A stretch of 64,000 nt of DNA from Desulfovibrio sp. (GCA_016208105.1 JACQYS010000003.1:1-64000), one strand, 5' to 3'; numbered from the stretch's first letter, positions 32,903-41,693 are shown. Program-made: numbers and translations. Notes: generated by a model not told the origin, from the sequence alone.

Positions 32903-35152
32903 ATGGACATAGAAAAAAGCATTCAGGAGCTTGCCGACAGGCTCCAGTACATCCAGGATATCTTCGGCTCCCGTCAGCCTGAGGACGTGGGGTTGCTCAC
33001 GTCCAAGCTGGCGGAATTCCGCGACCGCGAGACAGTCGCCACCATGGCCCAGAAGGTCAAGCTGCTTTCCCAGCTGGAAGACCTGTTCGTCTTCGTGGAA
33101 AAAAAGCTCGACCCCATGCTCACCCCCATGGACAAGGTGCGCATCGTCCGTCACCCGCAGCGGATAACCCTTAAGGACATCCTTGAGTTCTGCTACGACA
33201 ATTACACCGAGATAGGCGGTCTGGACGAATACTCCATCGATCCGTCCATGGTCATCGCCAGGGCCTACGTCACCCGTCGTCAGGGGGACAAGATCCACAA
33301 CCAGCCGGTGATGGTCATCGGGCAGGAAAAGGGGCACGGCCAGGAGTTCCGCAACGGCGGTTCGGTGAAGCCCTGGGGCAACGCCAAGGCCTTGCAGTAC
33401 ATGAAGGTCGCCGAGACCGAGAACATTCCCATACACACCTACGTGTTCACTCCCGGGGCCTTTCCCATCGAGGACTACCCCGGAGCCGCCCAGCAGATAG
33501 CGCGCAATCTCTATGAGATGTCGGCGCTTCGTGTCCCCGTGATCGCCTGTTTCTCCGAGGGCGGTTCGGGCGGAGCCGAGGCCATCGCCCTGGCCGACAC
33601 GCGGCTCATGCTCTCCCACGGCTACTATTCTGTCATCTCTCCCGAAGGGGCCGGCGCCATCGAGTCCGGTATTCGTCAGGGCCAGCGCGCACCGGCTGAG
33701 ATGATCGAAGAATGCGCCGAGCGGCTGAAAATTACCGCCGAAGACAACCTGCGCATGGGGTACATCGACCGGGTGGTGCAGGAACCCCCGCTTGGTGCCA
33801 GGCCGCTCCATTACGACTTCTTCAAGCGCCTGCGCCAGGAAATGATCATGGCCACGGACGAGGCCTTCCTGTCCGTCAAGGGCATGAACCTGATCCGGGC
33901 CATGGCCATCAAGCGCCGCAAAAAGGCTTCTCTGGCCGATGCGGAATCATTCTTCGTTCGTTGGGTATTGGACGAGCGGGCCCAAGAGAGACTGGTGTGG
34001 AAACGCTACAGCAAGTTCCGCAACATGGCCCAACAGGCCTGCGTGGACAAGACGCCGTATTCCAGGCGTCTGGCGGACTCGCTCCAGCAGCTGTCCTGGT
34101 CCACCTATTCGTATTTCCGCTACGAGTTCCTGCGCACCTACGGCGAAAAGCTTCTGCACTTGAAGGAAGAGGCCGAAGCCGAAGTGAGGGTGGTGACTGA
34201 CAGGGTTCTCAAGCCCTTCAGGAACGGCCGGACCAAGAAGGTGGACAACGAGACCATCCAGAAGCTCACTGAACTTTCCTGCGCCGAAGAGGGTATCTGC
34301 CTGACCGGTGACTGGGCCGACGGCTACGTGAGCCCCAAGGCTCGCGAGGACAAGGCCGTCACCTGTCCCAACGCCCGCACGCATGGATGCCTGGATCTCT
34401 GGGCTCCGGACCTTTTTGGAGATTTTGCCGGCGTCTGCCAGTACTGCGGCCACCACTTCCCCATGGAATACCAGTGGTTCCAGCACAACGTGCTGGATAA
34501 GGATTCCATCATGGAGTTCAACCAGGGAGTGGAAGCTGGCAATCCTCTGAGCTATCCCGGCTTCGACCAGAAGCTCGAGGACGCCAAGAAGAAGCTCAAG
34601 CTCAAGAGTTCCTGCGTCACCTACGAGGCCTCCCTTGACAACATCAAGGTGGTTATCGGCATGCTGGTGGCTCCCTTCAGGGGCGGTACGGTCGGTGCGG
34701 CCGAGGGCGAGAAGTTCATCAGGGCCTTGGCCAGGGCGCGCAAGAAACACTATCCTTTCCTTGCCTACGTGCACGGCACGGCCGGCATCCGCATCCAGGA
34801 AGGCACCAACGGCGTCATCCAGATGCCCAGGGTGACCATGGCCGTTCGCCGCTACATCGAGGCGGGCGGGCTTTACCTGGTGCTCTACGACACCAATTCC
34901 TACGCCGGTCCGGTGGCCAGTTTCCTGGGCTGTTCGCCTTACCAGTTCTCGGTGCGCTCGGCCAACATCGGCTTCGCCGGTCCCGGCGTCATCAAGGAGA
35001 CCACGGGAGTGGACATCGCGCCGGACTACCACTTGGCGTACAATGCTCTGGCACGCGGCCATATCCAGGGCATCTGGGACCGTCGCGAGATCAGAAACAA
35101 CTTGGTGCAGGCCTTCCAGATAATCGGCGGCCGCAACCTCTACTACCGCTAA
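32903..35152 (+). CDS. Fused acetyl-CoA carboxylase carboxyltransferase (alpha then beta)
   Basis: 749 residues. The N-terminal half (about 1-330) resembles AccA: QEKGHGQEFRNGGSVKPWG, TPGAFP, EGGSGGAEAIALAD, SPEGAGAIE. The C-terminal half (about 480-749) resembles AccD: a Cys-rich stretch (TCPNARTHGC ... CQYC) and GTVGAAEGEKFIRA, then YDTNSYAGPVASFLG. A helical linker of about 130 residues joins them. This fused form is known in Desulfovibrio and relatives. It transfers CO2 from biotin to acetyl-CoA to make malonyl-CoA. The short fourth Cys spacing is unlike the classic AccD zinc ribbon. Confidence 0.9.
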   Translation: MDIEKSIQELADRLQYIQDIFGSRQPEDVGLLTSKLAEFRDRETVATMAQKVKLLSQLEDLFVFVEKKLDPMLTPMDKVRIVRHPQRITLKDILEFCYDNYTEIGGLDEYSIDPSMVIARAYVTRRQGDKIHNQPVMVIGQEKGHGQEFRNGGSVKPWGNAKALQYMKVAETENIPIHTYVFTPGAFPIEDYPGAAQQIARNLYEMSALRVPVIACFSEGGSGGAEAIALADTRLMLSHGYYSVISPEGAGAIESGIRQGQRAPAEMIEECAERLKITAEDNLRMGYIDRVVQEPPLGARPLHYDFFKRLRQEMIMATDEAFLSVKGMNLIRAMAIKRRKKASLADAESFFVRWVLDERAQERLVWKRYSKFRNMAQQACVDKTPYSRRLADSLQQLSWSTYSYFRYEFLRTYGEKLLHLKEEAEAEVRVVTDRVLKPFRNGRTKKVDNETIQKLTELSCAEEGICLTGDWADGYVSPKAREDKAVTCPNARTHGCLDLWAPDLFGDFAGVCQYCGHHFPMEYQWFQHNVLDKDSIMEFNQGVEAGNPLSYPGFDQKLEDAKKKLKLKSSCVTYEASLDNIKVVIGMLVAPFRGGTVGAAEGEKFIRALARARKKHYPFLAYVHGTAGIRIQEGTNGVIQMPRVTMAVRRYIEAGGLYLVLYDTNSYAGPVASFLGCSPYQFSVRSANIGFAGPGVIKETTGVDIAPDYHLAYNALARGHIQGIWDRREIRNNLVQAFQIIGGRNLYYR

Positions 35153-35162
35153 GGGGTCAGCC

Positions 35163-35813
35163 GTGCAGGATGTGAAAGCCATACTCGAGGAGATAAAGGC
35201 CTCCCCCTACGAGGAGGTCGAGGTTATCGCCCCGCACACCGGGGTGGTCGAGTTCAAGGTTACGGAAGAGGGCACCAAGGTTCAGGCCCCCAGCGGCACC
35301 TGGAAGGAAAAACCAGGCACGCTTCTGGTCACCCTTGGGCGCGAGCGTAACGCCAAGCCCATCCATTGCTCCCGCAAGGGCGAGGTGCAGAAGATCCACG
35401 CCCATTTGAACGGCAAGTTCGTGGAAGCGGGAACGCCACTCATGGTGCTGCGTCACTTCTTCACCAAGGATGAGGTCACCCAGCTCATCCTGAAGAAGGT
35501 GCTCTTTCTCTTCCCCGCGCCCGAGCGCGCCAAGTACTATTTCGTTCCGGAAACGGACAAGAAGGTCAAGGTGACGGGCTGCCAGTCCATCAAGGTCAAG
35601 GACGGCATGGACCTGTTCATCGTTTCGCGCATGAAGCGTGAGAAACCGTTGTCCTATGTCGGCCCGGAAGGCATCATCTATGCCACGTATTTTTCCCACG
35701 ACCAGAACGTGGATGCGGGGCAGCCTCTCATAAGCGTCTGCCCCGAGGCCCAGATGGGCGTCATACGCGACGTGGTGAACCGGGTGCAGTCCGACTGGGA
35801 AGAGCGCGACTAG
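35163..35813 (+). CDS. Biotin/lipoyl-domain protein, likely biotin carrier of the carboxylase
   Basis: 216 residues from GTG 35163 (aagggg upstream), ten bases after the carboxyltransferase. There are two biotinyl-like folds: residues about 20-97 and 125-192. The second contains SRMKREKPL, which aligns with the MKxEK biotinylation site of the pyruvate carboxylase in this window (MKQEKS). K158 is the predicted acceptor. The first fold has no Met-Lys motif. No AccB-type Pro/Ala linker is present. The stop codon lies at the edge of an inverted-repeat element. Confidence 0.83.
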   Translation: MQDVKAILEEIKASPYEEVEVIAPHTGVVEFKVTEEGTKVQAPSGTWKEKPGTLLVTLGRERNAKPIHCSRKGEVQKIHAHLNGKFVEAGTPLMVLRHFFTKDEVTQLILKKVLFLFPAPERAKYYFVPETDKKVKVTGCQSIKVKDGMDLFIVSRMKREKPLSYVGPEGIIYATYFSHDQNVDAGQPLISVCPEAQMGVIRDVVNRVQSDWEERD

Positions 35814-35937
35814 CAGCCTGTTGAAAAATTCCCGCTGGCGGCGTTGCCGTGCAGAAGTCAAACCTTCGCGTATGTCAAATACGCTTCAGCCTTGACTTTT
35901 TTCTGCTCCTTGCCAGCTGGTTTTTTGAACAGGCTGC
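35813..35937. repeat. MITE-like 125-base inverted repeat
   Basis: Left end gcagcctgttgaaaaa (35813-35828) matches the inverse of the right end (35922-35937) in 15 of 16 bases. Inside, further inverted matches (agctggc, gtcaa, gcgta) run to a central palindrome near 35869-35885. The whole element could fold into one long imperfect hairpin. It begins at the last base of the biotin-domain gene. No coding frame. Confidence 0.75.
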
Positions 35938-35989
35938 GAAGATCGTCTTTGACAATGGACTGCTGGCGGTCGAAGCTGGAGGAGAAGAT

Positions 35990-36165
35990 GCCTCCGGCGG
36001 CCAAAGGGACGAAGTCCCTTTGGAAGCCCGTATTGCTTCGCGTTCCGGCTCGAAGCGGCTCACGATTCCCGCGAAGCCGTATGAGGGTCCAGGGAGACGA
36101 ACGTCTCCCTGGCGGGTGCAGGGCAGAGCCCTGCCAGGGTGCGGGGCAGCGCCCCGCCTCCCAAG
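35990..36165. repeat. Composite palindromic repeat, copy 2 (long form)
   Basis: Starts GCCTCCGGCGGCCAAAGGGA, followed by the inverse CCCTTTGG. Further on it contains three perfect hairpins: ccagggagac/gtctccctgg near 36092-36115, gcagggc/gccctgc near 36118-36134 and gcggggc/gccccgc near 36141-36157. It ends just before the ribosome site of the gene at 36176. Together with the element at 35813 it accounts for the 362-base gap 35814-36175, which holds no supported gene. Confidence 0.75.
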
Positions 36166-36175
36166 GAGGTCATCC

Positions 36176-36523
36176 ATGGGAAAGCTTCTGCAAGTGCGCG
36201 TAAGCGTCTCCACCATTGACCCGGGAAAGGTGGAGGATGTGTGGCCTCTCCTCTCGCACCTGGCTTACCCTCCTGGCCACGGCTACGCCCCGGCCCAGCG
36301 CGGCGTTCTGGAACTCGTGGACACGCTCCGGGCCAGGATTACCGCCGGGGAAGTCCCTGCCGCCGTGGCCGAGCGCATCCGGCCGGGTGTCGAGGCGGTG
36401 GAAAAGGTCGTGCAGAGCCTTCGCGAAGCCCTGGCTTCCTGGCAGCCGGAAAAGGCACAGCAGATCACCGAGAAGATCGAGGACAGTCTGGACGACCTTG
36501 AAGGTCTGGCCGGATACCGTTAG
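36176..36523 (+). CDS. Conserved small helical protein of unknown function
   Basis: 115 residues; ATG 36176 follows aaggagg. No membrane segment. A first part (MGKLLQVRVSVSTIDPGKV) leads into a long helical region (VPAAVAERIRPGVEAVEKVV, then EKAQQITEKIEDSLDDLEGL). It looks like a helical bundle or coiled coil. No family recognised. The flanking repeats separate it from the carboxylase genes. Confidence 0.72.
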   Translation: MGKLLQVRVSVSTIDPGKVEDVWPLLSHLAYPPGHGYAPAQRGVLELVDTLRARITAGEVPAAVAERIRPGVEAVEKVVQSLREALASWQPEKAQQITEKIEDSLDDLEGLAGYR

Positions 36524-36637
36524 AATTTTTGAAAAGACGCTTGTTAGTCCTGTGGCGGCATCGCTACGGAGAATTCGATTCAATGACGCTCGCATTCCAG
36601 CTTGGGACCGCGCGTCAAACATACCAGGAGGCGCCCC

Positions 36638-37138
36638 ATGGCCGGTAGCGTGAACAAGGTGATTCTCGTTGGCAGGCTGGGCCAGGACCCCAAGTTGACC
36701 TATCTGCCCTCCGGCCAGCCGGCGGCGGAATTTACGCTGGCCACGGACGAGTCCTTCAAGAACCGCGAGGGCCAGAAGGAAGAGCGCACCGAGTGGCACC
36801 GCATCAAGGTGTACGGCAAGCAGGCCGAAGTCTGCGCCAACTACCTGGGCAAGGGCCGGCTGGTGTACATCGAGGGTGGGCTGCGCACCCGCAGCTGGGA
36901 GGACCAGCAGGGCCAGAAGCGCTACACCACGGAGATCGTGGTGTCCGCTCCCGGTCATACTGTGCAGTTCATGGATTCCAAGGGTGGCGGAGTGGAAGCG
37001 GCACCCGGGGAAGGCGCAGCAGAGCGCCGTTCGGCTCCGCCTCAACAGCGCCAGCAGAACAACCGTCAGCAACGCGAGGACGACCACGGCCCGGCTTTTC
37101 CTTCTGAGGCCTCGGGCATGGACGACGTGCCGTTCTAG
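36638..37138 (+). CDS. ssb: Single-stranded DNA-binding protein
   Basis: 166 residues from ATG 36638 (aggagg nearby). An OB-fold domain (about 1-110) starts [18 protein letters not shown] and includes [20 protein letters not shown] and [13 protein letters not shown]. The tail is Gln/Arg-rich and disordered, ending in the acidic tip MDDVPF that recruits repair and replication proteins. Followed by a strong terminator. Confidence 0.96.
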   Translation: MAGSVNKVILVGRLGQDPKLTYLPSGQPAAEFTLATDESFKNREGQKEERTEWHRIKVYGKQAEVCANYLGKGRLVYIEGGLRTRSWEDQQGQKRYTTEIVVSAPGHTVQFMDSKGGGVEAAPGEGAAERRSAPPQQRQQNNRQQREDDHGPAFPSEASGMDDVPF

Positions 37139-37165
37139 AGGGCATTCGAATCATCGATGTGGATT

Positions 37166-37205
37166 AAAGCCCAGCATGACATGCGCATGCTGGGCTTTTT
37201 CTGTT
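37166..37205 (+). terminator. Rho-independent terminator of ssb
   Basis: A perfect 12-pair stem (aagcccagcatg, 37167-37178, with 37186-37197) with a seven-base loop and following T-run lies about 28 bases after ssb. Confidence 0.9.
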
Positions 37206-37433
37206 TTTCCCGTGACCGCCGTATGGTGTACACTTGCCTCATAGAAGAGGGCGGATGTGAACGGCTCTTCTTGGTTCAGCAGGTTCATGGCATGGATGGG
37301 CTGGAAAGAGTAACGTGAACAAGTCTTGGAGCGACAAGGACTCAGGGCTGAACTGAACAGTGCCGAAAACCCTAGGGTCAGGTCCTGACGGACATTCCGG
37401 CTCCTCGACGAACGGAATTCATGGAGGCAAATC

Positions 37434-37676
37434 ATGAAGCGCCTTCTGGTCTGTGTCTGCTCTCTGATGCTCTGCTCCTGCGCGGTCTATAAGGACAAGG
37501 ACGGGCAAACCCATTACGAGTTTCTCCCTCCGCCTCCGGCGGTCTACTACGCTCCGCCCCCGGTGGTGTATTATCCGCCTGCCCCGCCGCCCCCGGTGTA
37601 CTATGCTCCCGCGCCTCCGCCATACTATGGCGGCTACTATTATTACCCGAGGTATTACTACAGGCAGAGGTGGTAG
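37434..37676 (+). CDS. Small Tyr/Pro-rich lipoprotein
   Basis: 80 residues; ATG 37434 follows ggagg. The signal peptide ends in LMLCSC, a lipobox with two close Cys. The mature part is built from repeats of PPP-x-YY (e.g. VYYAPPPVVYYPPAPPPP), ending YYRQRW. It is a low-complexity surface or periplasmic lipoprotein. It lies after a 230-base gap (37206-37433) in which I see no gene or clear motif. Confidence 0.75.
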   Translation: MKRLLVCVCSLMLCSCAVYKDKDGQTHYEFLPPPPAVYYAPPPVVYYPPAPPPPVYYAPAPPPYYGGYYYYPRYYYRQRW

Positions 37677-37714
37677 CGCCAAACCCAGCATCATGGGATG
37701 ACTCGGTCCATGAA

Positions 37715-37752
37715 ACAACAAGGCCGGCTCTGGGAAGAACCGGCCTTGTTGT
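37715..37752. terminator. Bidirectional hairpin between convergent genes
   Basis: A 13-pair perfect stem (acaacaaggccgg, 37715-37727, with 37740-37752) between the small lipoprotein gene and the end of the glycosyltransferase gene. Flanking T/A runs are short. Confidence 0.75.
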
Positions 37753-37782
37753 CTGTATGCTCAGCTTATGAAAAGCCATGGG

Positions 37783-38544
37783 CTAATCGCTGTCAGGCTT
37801 TTCTTCTCCGGCCTGGAAGTGCTTGAGGAACACCGGGTAGTCACCGGCATAGTCGCAATTGCCCGAATGGATGAATCTGCTCAGCACGTCGGCGTGGATT
37901 TCGCCGCCTAAGGCGGTCCACCGCTTGCAGAAGGCGTAATCCTCGGGAAGGTAATCCCGATTCACAGGATCAATGGCCGTGTCGAAGAACGCGGTGTACT
38001 CCATGCCTTCCTCACCGGTGTTGACGTAGGCGTTGCGGTAGCGCAGTTCGGGGTAGGCTTCGGCGATTTTCTCCAGTACGTGCCGTTTGATCATCATGAA
38101 ACCCGTGGAGCCGTATTCCACGGGCACCAGCCCGAATTTGTCCACCACGCATCCGGACTTGAGCTTCACCGTGTAACTGAGAGACGCGGCTACGGCGTCC
38201 AAAGTCGACAGTTCGTCAGGCATGCGGCGCAATTTGTCCACGTCCAGATGCTTCACCGGGTAGATGCCGCAGACCACGTCCTTGTCCGAGCGCAGGTAGC
38301 GCAGGGCTGCTTCAGCGGGAAAGCCGATGTCCGCGTCGATGAAGAGAAGATGCGTGAACTCTTTCTGGCGCAGGAATTCGTTGGCGATGTAGTTTCTGGC
38401 TCGGGTGATGAGGCTCTCGTAAGCCAGGGGCTGGAAACCCGTATGGATTCCGGCCGAATTCAGGATGTCTTGCATCTCGAGCACCGAGCGCATGTAGTTG
38501 AGGGTGACGGAACCGTTGTAGCTGGGGGTGCCGATCAGGATCAT
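37783..38544 (-). CDS. Glycosyltransferase family 2-like (GT-A fold)
   Basis: 253 residues from ATG 38544 with aaggag eight bases upstream (the longer frame is rejected). Motifs: LIGTPSYNGSVTLNYMRSVL at the nucleotide-sugar site and LLFIDADIGFPA containing the metal-binding DxD. Further conserved residues lie around EYGSTGFMMIKRHVLEKI and NRDYLPEDYAFCKRW. No membrane segment. It sits just downstream of the flagellar operon, so flagellin or surface glycosylation is possible but not shown. Confidence 0.8.
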   Translation of the reverse strand: MILIGTPSYNGSVTLNYMRSVLEMQDILNSAGIHTGFQPLAYESLITRARNYIANEFLRQKEFTHLLFIDADIGFPAEAALRYLRSDKDVVCGIYPVKHLDVDKLRRMPDELSTLDAVAASLSYTVKLKSGCVVDKFGLVPVEYGSTGFMMIKRHVLEKIAEAYPELRYRNAYVNTGEEGMEYTAFFDTAIDPVNRDYLPEDYAFCKRWTALGGEIHADVLSRFIHSGNCDYAGDYPVFLKHFQAGEEKPDSD

Positions 38545-38620
38545 CGTGTTTTGCTCCTTGGTCGCGCCGCGCACGAAATGAAAGCGCTTTGTAATCTTGA
38601 GTGCGGCGGGAGCGTCCGGG

Positions 38621-38920
38621 TCACACCAGGACGTTCAAGCCGGAATGTTTTCCGGTGATTTCCTTGAGAACAATGTCCGGGGAGAGACTCACCACGAGGA
38701 ACGCGCGTTCAAGTCCGAGATTCGAATCCTGGGATACCTGCGCCAGCAGGCGGTGCCCGTCGATCTGCACCCAGGCCAGGCCGGATTCATCCCACTGCTG
38801 GATGGTTCCCGAGACTTTTTGCCCAACGCGGTGGGCTTTACGGAAGCGTTCCGAGCGTTCGGACTCCCGGTGTTGGCCCCCTGATCCGAAGGAGGATGAA
38901 CCTCGGCCGCGTATGCGCAT
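38621..38920 (-). CDS. Small conserved protein at the end of the flagellar operon
   Basis: About 99 residues if the ATG at 38920 is used; no ribosome site is evident there, so the start is uncertain. The C-terminal 70 residues look structured (VGQKVSGTIQQWDESGLAWV, then LLAQVSQDSNLGLERAFLVV) and could be a small beta-barrel. It follows the DUF2802-like gene by 26 bases. No function known. Confidence 0.55.
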   Translation of the reverse strand: MRIRGRGSSSFGSGGQHRESERSERFRKAHRVGQKVSGTIQQWDESGLAWVQIDGHRLLAQVSQDSNLGLERAFLVVSLSPDIVLKEITGKHSGLNVLV

Positions 38921-38946
38921 GGGGTGTGTTTACGAAGCCCGAGAGG

Positions 38947-39366
38947 TCAGGCTTTGGCTTGCGATATGATAAGCGCGACTTCGTCCTGGGAGAGCCCCGT
39001 GGCCTTGGCCAGATCCCTGGCGGACTGCCCCTTCTTGATTCCCGCAATGACAACCTGGCGCAGAAAATCCGGCGAGCGGCTGATTTCTTCGGCCTGCTTT
39101 AAAAGCGTGGACAGTTCCTTTTCCCGGATGGCGAGCTTGTCCTCGAGGCGAATCAGCGCCCGCTGGCGGTCTTCGAAGGATTCGAGGAGCTCTTGTTCCA
39201 ACTGGGCGCTTTTCTGAAGCTTGCCCATGAGCTCCGCCTGGTTGTTCTGCAAAGACGACAGCATGTCTTCCGAACGTCGAAGCCTCGCGAAGAATCCGAC
39301 GACAAGGATCAAAAGCACCAGCTCACTGCCGGTGAGGAGTATGAGAAGCCATTCTTGGAGGGACAC
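38947..39366 (-). CDS. DUF2802-like membrane-anchored protein
   Basis: 139 residues. One N-terminal helix (about 5-26), a coiled coil (about 30-95, rich in Leu/Gln/Glu), and a C-terminal small HTH-like module (IKKGQSARDLAKATGLSQDE) typical of DUF2802. Proteins of this type often sit in flagellar/chemotaxis clusters. It starts two bases before the end of the upstream gene region, within the operon. Confidence 0.75.
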   Translation of the reverse strand: MSLQEWLLILLTGSELVLLILVVGFFARLRRSEDMLSSLQNNQAELMGKLQKSAQLEQELLESFEDRQRALIRLEDKLAIREKELSTLLKQAEEISRSPDFLRQVVIAGIKKGQSARDLAKATGLSQDEVALIISQAKA

Positions 39367-39368
39367 GG

Positions 39369-39698
39369 CTAGACCTTTTTGTTGATGAGATGACCGAGCC
39401 AGGGCGAAGCGGACGGCGGGGCAGAGTCACCGTCCTCTGGAGCGTCCTTTTTGGCCTGGCGATTGCGCTGGTGCATATGTTGTTCGCCGCCTCGCCCTTC
39501 CTTCTCGTCCTTGACGGCTTCGCTGCCTTCCTGCTTATCCACCTTCTGCACCTGGTGCATCTGCTCTTTCAGGCTCTCTTGGGCAAGCTGGGCGGCGAAT
39601 ACCTGCTGCGCCTCCGGATGGGCAAGCTGGGCTCCGGCCACTCCCTGGAGGTTGGGCAGCTGGGCGATGGTGGTCGTGATGTTTATGTCGGACATCAT
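39369..39698 (-). CDS. Small flagellar-operon protein of unknown function
   Basis: 109 residues; the start ATGATG overlaps the stop of the FliL-like gene. The N-terminal half has a Gln/Ala/Leu-rich helix (EAQQVFAAQLAQESLKEQMH). The rest is very polar and charged (KVDKQEGSEAVKDEKEGRGG), likely disordered. Possible secretion or hook-length related protein, but this is a guess. The family is unknown. Confidence 0.65.
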   Translation of the reverse strand: MMSDINITTTIAQLPNLQGVAGAQLAHPEAQQVFAAQLAQESLKEQMHQVQKVDKQEGSEAVKDEKEGRGGEQHMHQRNRQAKKDAPEDGDSAPPSASPWLGHLINKKV

Positions 39699-40426
39699 TT
39701 CACCAGAAGTTCCTCGAAAAGGATCTGATCCACCTGTCCGGTGTTCAGATAGTTGTTCACAACGCCTCGAAGTTCCTCTCGCAGAAGCTCCACTCCGTCC
39801 TTATCGGTCAGATTCGCAAAAGATTTATTCCTTAGATTATAATACAGGCCATCGCGTAGCGCAAAGTTCTTTGACTGGATTTCCCTGGTCAGGCGCTGGT
39901 CGTCTTTATAGACGAGCTTTATCTTGAGCGAGAGAATCCTGGTCGCCCCTTTGGCGTCGGTCTTTTCCACAAGAAACGCATCCATGGGGACGAAGGCTTC
40001 CGGCGGAGCGGGCGGAGCCGCGGGTTTTTCCGGCTCGGTAACCGGAGGTGGTGGAGGAGGTTCCTCTTTGGGCACCTTGACTCCACGGAAAAAGAACCAC
40101 CAGACGATCAAGATTATGAGCAGCAGAAGAGCAGCTCCCCCGCCCAGGACCACCTTCTTGTTCTTCCAGAAAGGAAGCTTGATCTGTTCTTCGAATTCCT
40201 GCGGCGCTGGAGCGGGAATGTCCTCGTCTGCCGGTGGGGGGGCCTCGTCGTCCTCAAGGAACGGAGCGTCGTCGAGATCCAGCTCCACCTTCTGCATGGC
40301 GCGGGGGGAACCGACGTTGAGTTCGGTGTCGTCTAGCTTGGCTTTGTTGTCTTGTTCGTCAGAAGACGCGGGCGTCTGCAGGGGATCACCCGGAGAGCCG
40401 GAGCCGTCAGACGGGGGAGGGAGCAT
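39695..40426 (-). CDS. fliL: FliL-like flagellar basal-body protein with long cytoplasmic tail
   Basis: 243 residues. An acidic, Pro-rich N-terminal tail (about 1-85) precedes one helix (about 90-112, VVLGGGAALLLLIILIVWWF) and a Pro-rich stretch. A C-terminal FliL-like domain follows (about 140-243; LSLKIKLVYKDDQRLTREIQ, LREELRGVVNNYLNTG). FliL sits around the stator and aids motor output. The extended N-terminal region is larger than in enteric FliL. Confidence 0.82.
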   Translation of the reverse strand: MLPPPSDGSGSPGDPLQTPASSDEQDNKAKLDDTELNVGSPRAMQKVELDLDDAPFLEDDEAPPPADEDIPAPAPQEFEEQIKLPFWKNKKVVLGGGAALLLLIILIVWWFFFRGVKVPKEEPPPPPPVTEPEKPAAPPAPPEAFVPMDAFLVEKTDAKGATRILSLKIKLVYKDDQRLTREIQSKNFALRDGLYYNLRNKSFANLTDKDGVELLREELRGVVNNYLNTGQVDQILFEELLVK

Positions 40427-40461
40427 GAGTGGTTAGGGCGGGGGGCTGCCCCCGCCCGGGG

Positions 40462-40845
40462 CTATTTGTCGAAGATCTTTTCGATCTTCTGGCCGAGCGT
40501 TTCCGCTGTGAACGGCTTGACGATGTAGTTGGAGACCTTGGCCTGAACGGCTTCGATGATGTTCTCCTGTTGAGCCTCGGCCGTGACCATCAGAAAGGGC
40601 ATGTTGGCGAATTCCTCGCTGGAACGCACCTTCCTGAGAAGCTCGATGCCGGGCATCTTGGGCATGTTCCAGTCGGAGATGACGAATTCGATCCTGTCCT
40701 TGTTGAGGATTTCCCAGGCCGTGGTGCCATCGTCGGCTTCAACGATGTCGGTGAAACCCAGCTGGCGAAGAATGTTCTTGATGATGCGGCGCATGGTGGA
40801 GAAGTCGTCCACGACAAGCACACGCATGCTTTTGTTCACGGCCAT
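40462..40845 (-). CDS. cheY: Chemotaxis response regulator CheY
   Basis: 127 residues, single receiver domain. Conserved VVDDFSTMRRIIKNIL (Asp12-13 pair region), phosphoacceptor in VISDWNMPKMPG, Thr in MVTAEA and Lys in IVKPF. The DF-STMRRI and EADDG-TAW pattern is specific to CheY. When phosphorylated it binds the flagellar switch. It sits between fliA and the FliL-like gene. Confidence 0.94.
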   Translation of the reverse strand: MAVNKSMRVLVVDDFSTMRRIIKNILRQLGFTDIVEADDGTTAWEILNKDRIEFVISDWNMPKMPGIELLRKVRSSEEFANMPFLMVTAEAQQENIIEAVQAKVSNYIVKPFTAETLGQKIEKIFDK

Positions 40846-40898
40846 ATGATGGTCTCCTTTTACAGTGCCCGCTACGGGCGGGTTTCAACGCCTCTTAT

Positions 40899-41693
40899 TT
40901 AGGCGTCCACAATGCCGTATCGAGCATGGAACTTGCTTCGCAGCTTGGCCAGGGCTTGGGAATGCAGCTGTGAAACCCGGCCCTCGGTGATACCCATGAC
41001 CTCGCTGGTCTCGCGCATGTTCAACTCTTCCACGTAATACAAGGACAGTACAAGCTGTTCCCTTGGCGTCAGTTCATCAATAAGCAGAGCCAGTTTGTCA
41101 ACGATTTCTTTGAGTGCGGTGGATTTGTACGGCTCATTGTCAATCTGCTGTTGCTTAAAAGACGTCAAGTTCTCCGTAATGGCATCGAGGCTCAGGCACA
41201 GCTGGCTTTGCATGCACTCCAGGGCCTGCGAAACCTCTTTGTGGGTCAGGCCGGTGGTCTCGGAGAGCTTCTCGACACTTGGAACCTCGTCGGAGACCGC
41301 CTCCAGCTTGCGCACCGCGTCGTCGATAACGCGAACCCGGTGGCGCTGCCCCCGGCTGAACCAGTCGAGCTTGCGCAGTTCGTCGAGCATGGATCCTTTG
41401 ATGCGTGATTCGGCGAAGGTCTCGAACTTGATGCCCAGCTCGGGCTTGAAGCGCCCCAATGCCTCCAAAAGGCCCAAGGCGCCGGCGCTCATGAGCTCGC
41501 CAAGCTCCACGCTGGGCGGGAGCTTGGCTTTCATGCGCAGGGCCAGAAGTTTGATCTTGGGGGAATAATGCCGGACGATCTCCTGACGGTCAGGGTGCGC
41601 AAAGTCCTCCCAGGACTTGGCTCCGGCTTCGAAGCTAAGCCACGGACTGCTCTTGGAAGAGGAGCTTTTTCCAGAAGAACTTGATATTTCCAT
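40899..41693 (-). CDS. fliA: Flagellar sigma factor (sigma-28)
   Basis: 264 residues. Regions 2 to 4 are visible: LMSAGALGLLEALGRFKPEL and FETFAESRIKGSMLDELRKL (region 2, -10 recognition), VEKLSETTGLTHKEV (region 3) and LSLYYVEELNMRETSEVMGI with HTH (region 4). It directs transcription of late flagellar genes. The start used overlaps flhG by 59 bases; a shorter start inside the Ser-rich N-terminus is possible. Confidence 0.93.
   Translation of the reverse strand: MEISSSSGKSSSSKSSPWLSFEAGAKSWEDFAHPDRQEIVRHYSPKIKLLALRMKAKLPPSVELGELMSAGALGLLEALGRFKPELGIKFETFAESRIKGSMLDELRKLDWFSRGQRHRVRVIDDAVRKLEAVSDEVPSVEKLSETTGLTHKEVSQALECMQSQLCLSLDAITENLTSFKQQQIDNEPYKSTALKEIVDKLALLIDELTPREQLVLSLYYVEELNMRETSEVMGITEGRVSQLHSQALAKLRSKFHARYGIVDA

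Noticed and set aside
37206-37433. Possible small RNA in the gap before the Tyr/Pro-rich lipoprotein
   Set aside because: No promoter plus terminator pair or stable structure could be pointed out.
38896-39102. Plus-strand frame with aaggagg directly before ATG
   Set aside because: Spacing from SD to ATG is zero and the frame is antisense to two minus-strand genes.
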